Below are positions 62,067 to 64,000 of a stretch of DNA of 64,000 nucleotides, in pieces. A model generated the notes under the pieces. It had not been told where the DNA came from. It made no database searches and worked only from the letters and a program-made list of their open reading frames with translations. Numbering within the stretch: the stretch's first letter is position 1; the number at the start of each line of letters is the position of its first letter. This stretch comes from Arachis hypogaea (lineage: Eukaryota > Streptophyta > Magnoliopsida > Fabales > Fabaceae), in the NCBI RefSeq assembly GCF_003086295.3, contig NC_092048.1, forward strand, positions 106,842,276 to 106,906,275, in the 5' to 3' direction. The position numbers and the translations under genes are program-made.

Positions 62067-63572
62067 TGTGGAATTTATAACCCACAAACTAACCGGCAAG
62101 TGCACCAAGTCGTACCAAGTAATACCTCAGATGAGTGAGGGTCGATCCCAGGAGGATTGATGGATCAAGCAACAATGATTGAGTGATTGGCTTAGTCAAA
62201 CAAGCAGAAAATGGTGTTTTGAGAATCAATTGCATTAAACAGTAAATTCAGAAAATTAGAAAGCAAACAGTAATTTCGTGTGAAGAATATGGGAGAAAAC
62301 AGTTAAGGTTTCAGAGATGTTTATTCTCCAGATTAACTTTTCTTACCAACTATTTTAATCATGCAAGATTGAATTCATGAAAAACTATATGTGACTAAAC
62401 CCTAATTCCTTAGTAATTTAGTTTCCTCTAACCTAGTTAACCACCAATTCTTTGGTCACTTAATTTCAATTAAAGGTTTAAGTCTAATTCTAGTTTATGT
62501 ACCACAAAAACTCTAATTACCCAAATATAAGAAGATTATATGTCACATATTTCGTTAAGTCCAGATAATTAGAAATTTAGGAAAAATTGTTTTCAAGCTG
62601 TTGTTCAGGTAAATTGCTTTTCCAAGGTTTACAAGAACTCAAATAGAATAAGGGTTATTCTTCCAATCCACTCAAATCCTTAAGATGAAGAACGAAAACA
62701 AATTCTTGAAATTTAAATCAAAACATTAATTAAAATAGAAGAGTAATATTATCAATCCATACAATCAACAGAGCTCCTACCCTTAACAGTAGAGGTTTAG
62801 TTGCTCATGGAGAAAGTAAACCCTAGCAGAGAAAAGTGTGTAATCCTGAAAGTATGGAACAGAGAAGAGGCCCGAAGGGCTAAATCTTTTCCTTTTTTTA
62901 TCTAATCCAAGTTAATGTAAAATATATTTTCTGAAACTAAATAATATATTTTCCTATTTGTAAATAAAATAAAGTTTTAATCAAAATTAATAAAAGATCT
63001 CATTGCTGGCTTCAATTGGGCGTGGGGACCATCCAATTCTTCAAGGTTGGTGCCTAACTTGGAGAATCCCAAGTTAGGCGCCACTATGGCAGTGTGTATA
63101 GAGCATTTTTTTCTTCATCTAGCGCTTAACTTGGATAATCCCAAGTTAGGCGCCACCCTTCCCATAAGCAATTGGCGTGCTTGTCTTCATCCGACACCTA
63201 ACTTGGAAAGCCCCAAGTTAGGCGCCACCAAGACCGTACAATCTGGGAGAAAAGCGTATACTATTATATATCGTTGGAAAGCTCTGAAAGTTATCTTTCT
63301 AATGACACTAGAGTCTTGTCAATTGGACCTCGGTAGCTCACGTTATTCTTGTTGGAGTGCAGGGAGGTCAGGGTTGACAACATCAGTCAATTTCTCCCTT
63401 TTCTTCTACACAAGCCCAGTCAAATCCATCCGAATGCAATCTAAAATAAACCAAATTGCGCACGACTCAAAGTAACATTCATAGTAGCTCAAAATTAATT
63501 AAATCTTGATTAAACTTAACAAATTCGAATGCAAATTCACAAAGAAAAGATAGGAAAGATGCTCACACATCA
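62067..63572 (-). repeat. LTR-G, 3' LTR of a minus-strand element
   Basis: On the minus strand this begins TGATGTGTGAGC at 63572 and ends AAATTCCACA at 62067, 1506 bp. It carries the gtgagggtcgatcccag / ggcaagtgcacc words common near LTR ends here (62095-62150) and three long hairpins at 63049-63226. It is inserted in LTR-E3. The left border is inferred from the CA ending. Confidence 0.7.
63049..63226 (-). repeat. Three hairpins of the GGCGCCTAACTTGG type in LTR-G
   Basis: Arms GGYGCCTAACTTGG and CCAAGTTAGGCGCC form hairpins of about 13-14 bp at 63049-63082, 63122-63154 and 63193-63226, with 6-7 nt loops. In each copy the right arm is more exact than the left arm, and spacers between copies are unrelated. 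Confidence 0.9.
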
Positions 63573-63819
63573 CAACACCAAACTTGAATTGTTGCTTGTC
63601 CTCAAGCAACCAAAACTAATATAAACTTAAGATGTGAATTTGCATGAGAGGTGAGTTCTTAATTAAGCTCCTGTCTGTCTCAAAGTGGGGTTTATAATAC
63701 TGAAATTCTGAATAGTTTTAGCATCTCACCATCCTTTGAATCTAAGGAATGCCACTTTCATTCGGAATTAGAATCCAAATAATATTATGAATTCTCTGGC
63801 CTTTTTACTTTGGAATAAT
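63573..63819 (-). other. 3' end of the internal region of element G
   Basis: On the minus strand, directly before LTR-G, this reads TTGCTTG, loop AGGA, CAAGCAA (63592-63609), then caattcaagtttggtgttg. This is the same end block as in element 1 (9523-9559) despite a different LTR. The rest is non-coding and is cut at 63820 by another LTR. Confidence 0.65.
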
Positions 63820-64000
63820 TGATGAGCAGATAATTTATATGCTTTTTAGCATTGTTTTTAGGTAATTTTTAGTATGACTTAGTTAGTTTTTAGTATATAA
63901 TTATTAGTTTTAAAATAAAAATTATATTTTTGGACTTTACTATGAGTTTGTGTATTTTTCTGTGATTTCAGGTATTTTCTGGCTGAAATTGAGGGACCTG
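63820..64000 (+). repeat. LTR-H, start of an element-1-type LTR, cut by the window edge
   Basis: Begins TGATGAGCAGATAATTTATA and follows 1495-1677 closely to the window end. It is inserted in the internal region of element G. Somewhat diverged from both element 1 LTRs, so it is a separate insertion. Confidence 0.82.

Overview
This window looks like repeat-rich plant nuclear DNA. I think it is a legume and most likely peanut or a wild relative (Arachis). The opening word of one LTR family here (TGATGAGCGGATAATTTATA) and the LTR start TGATAAACCCC are ones I associate with abundant Arachis retrotransposons. That link is from memory and unchecked. I found no convincing host gene, rRNA or complete tRNA gene. 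Nearly everything is LTR retrotransposon sequence inserted into other LTR retrotransposon sequence, plus one hAT-type DNA element and a 1000-N scaffold gap.

Left part (1-20019). Three LTR pieces on the minus strand (called A, B and C here) read as a same-orientation nested series: A abuts the interior of B, and B abuts the interior of C. A complete 9.7 kb plus-strand element (element 1, 1495-11240) split LTR-B. Element 1 has 1.68 kb LTRs, a tRNA-Asp-type primer site as in Athila-lineage Ty3 elements, a broken gag and protease, no reverse transcriptase or integrase, and a degraded second ORF. To its right, the internal region of element C (minus strand) ends head-to-head against a truncated plus-strand element D, which closes with its 3' LTR at 18154-20019.

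Middle part (20020-57794). LTR E1 (minus) contains, at its end, a near-exact copy of the 5' part of initiator tRNA-Met. Next is a solo LTR (E2) bounded by a perfect AAAGG duplication. Inside E2 sits a 29.9 kb tandem array of a gag-only Ty3 element (F) bounded by a perfect CTCGA duplication. Its order is LTR - internal - LTR (broken at a scaffold gap) - LTR tail - internal - LTR - internal - LTR. The three internal regions are each exactly 2750 bp and share two gag stop codons. The LTRs are about 4.4 kb and carry a 27-bp minisatellite with 4 or 5 units.

Right part (57795-64000). This holds the right half of the repeat that hosts E2, an AT-rich stretch with nothing recognisable, a degenerate LTR (E3) split by a 939-bp hAT-type element with a perfect 8-bp duplication CCTATGCA, a minus-strand 3' LTR (G) with a scrap of its internal region, and the start of another element-1-type LTR.

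Two cross-cutting patterns seem most worth following. First, at least seven LTR families carry clusters of short palindromes, and the palindromic word differs between families and even between two copies of one family. Second, the related LTRs E1, E2, E3 and F keep hairpins at corresponding places with compensatory base changes. Both suggest selected RNA or DNA structure in retrotransposon LTRs.
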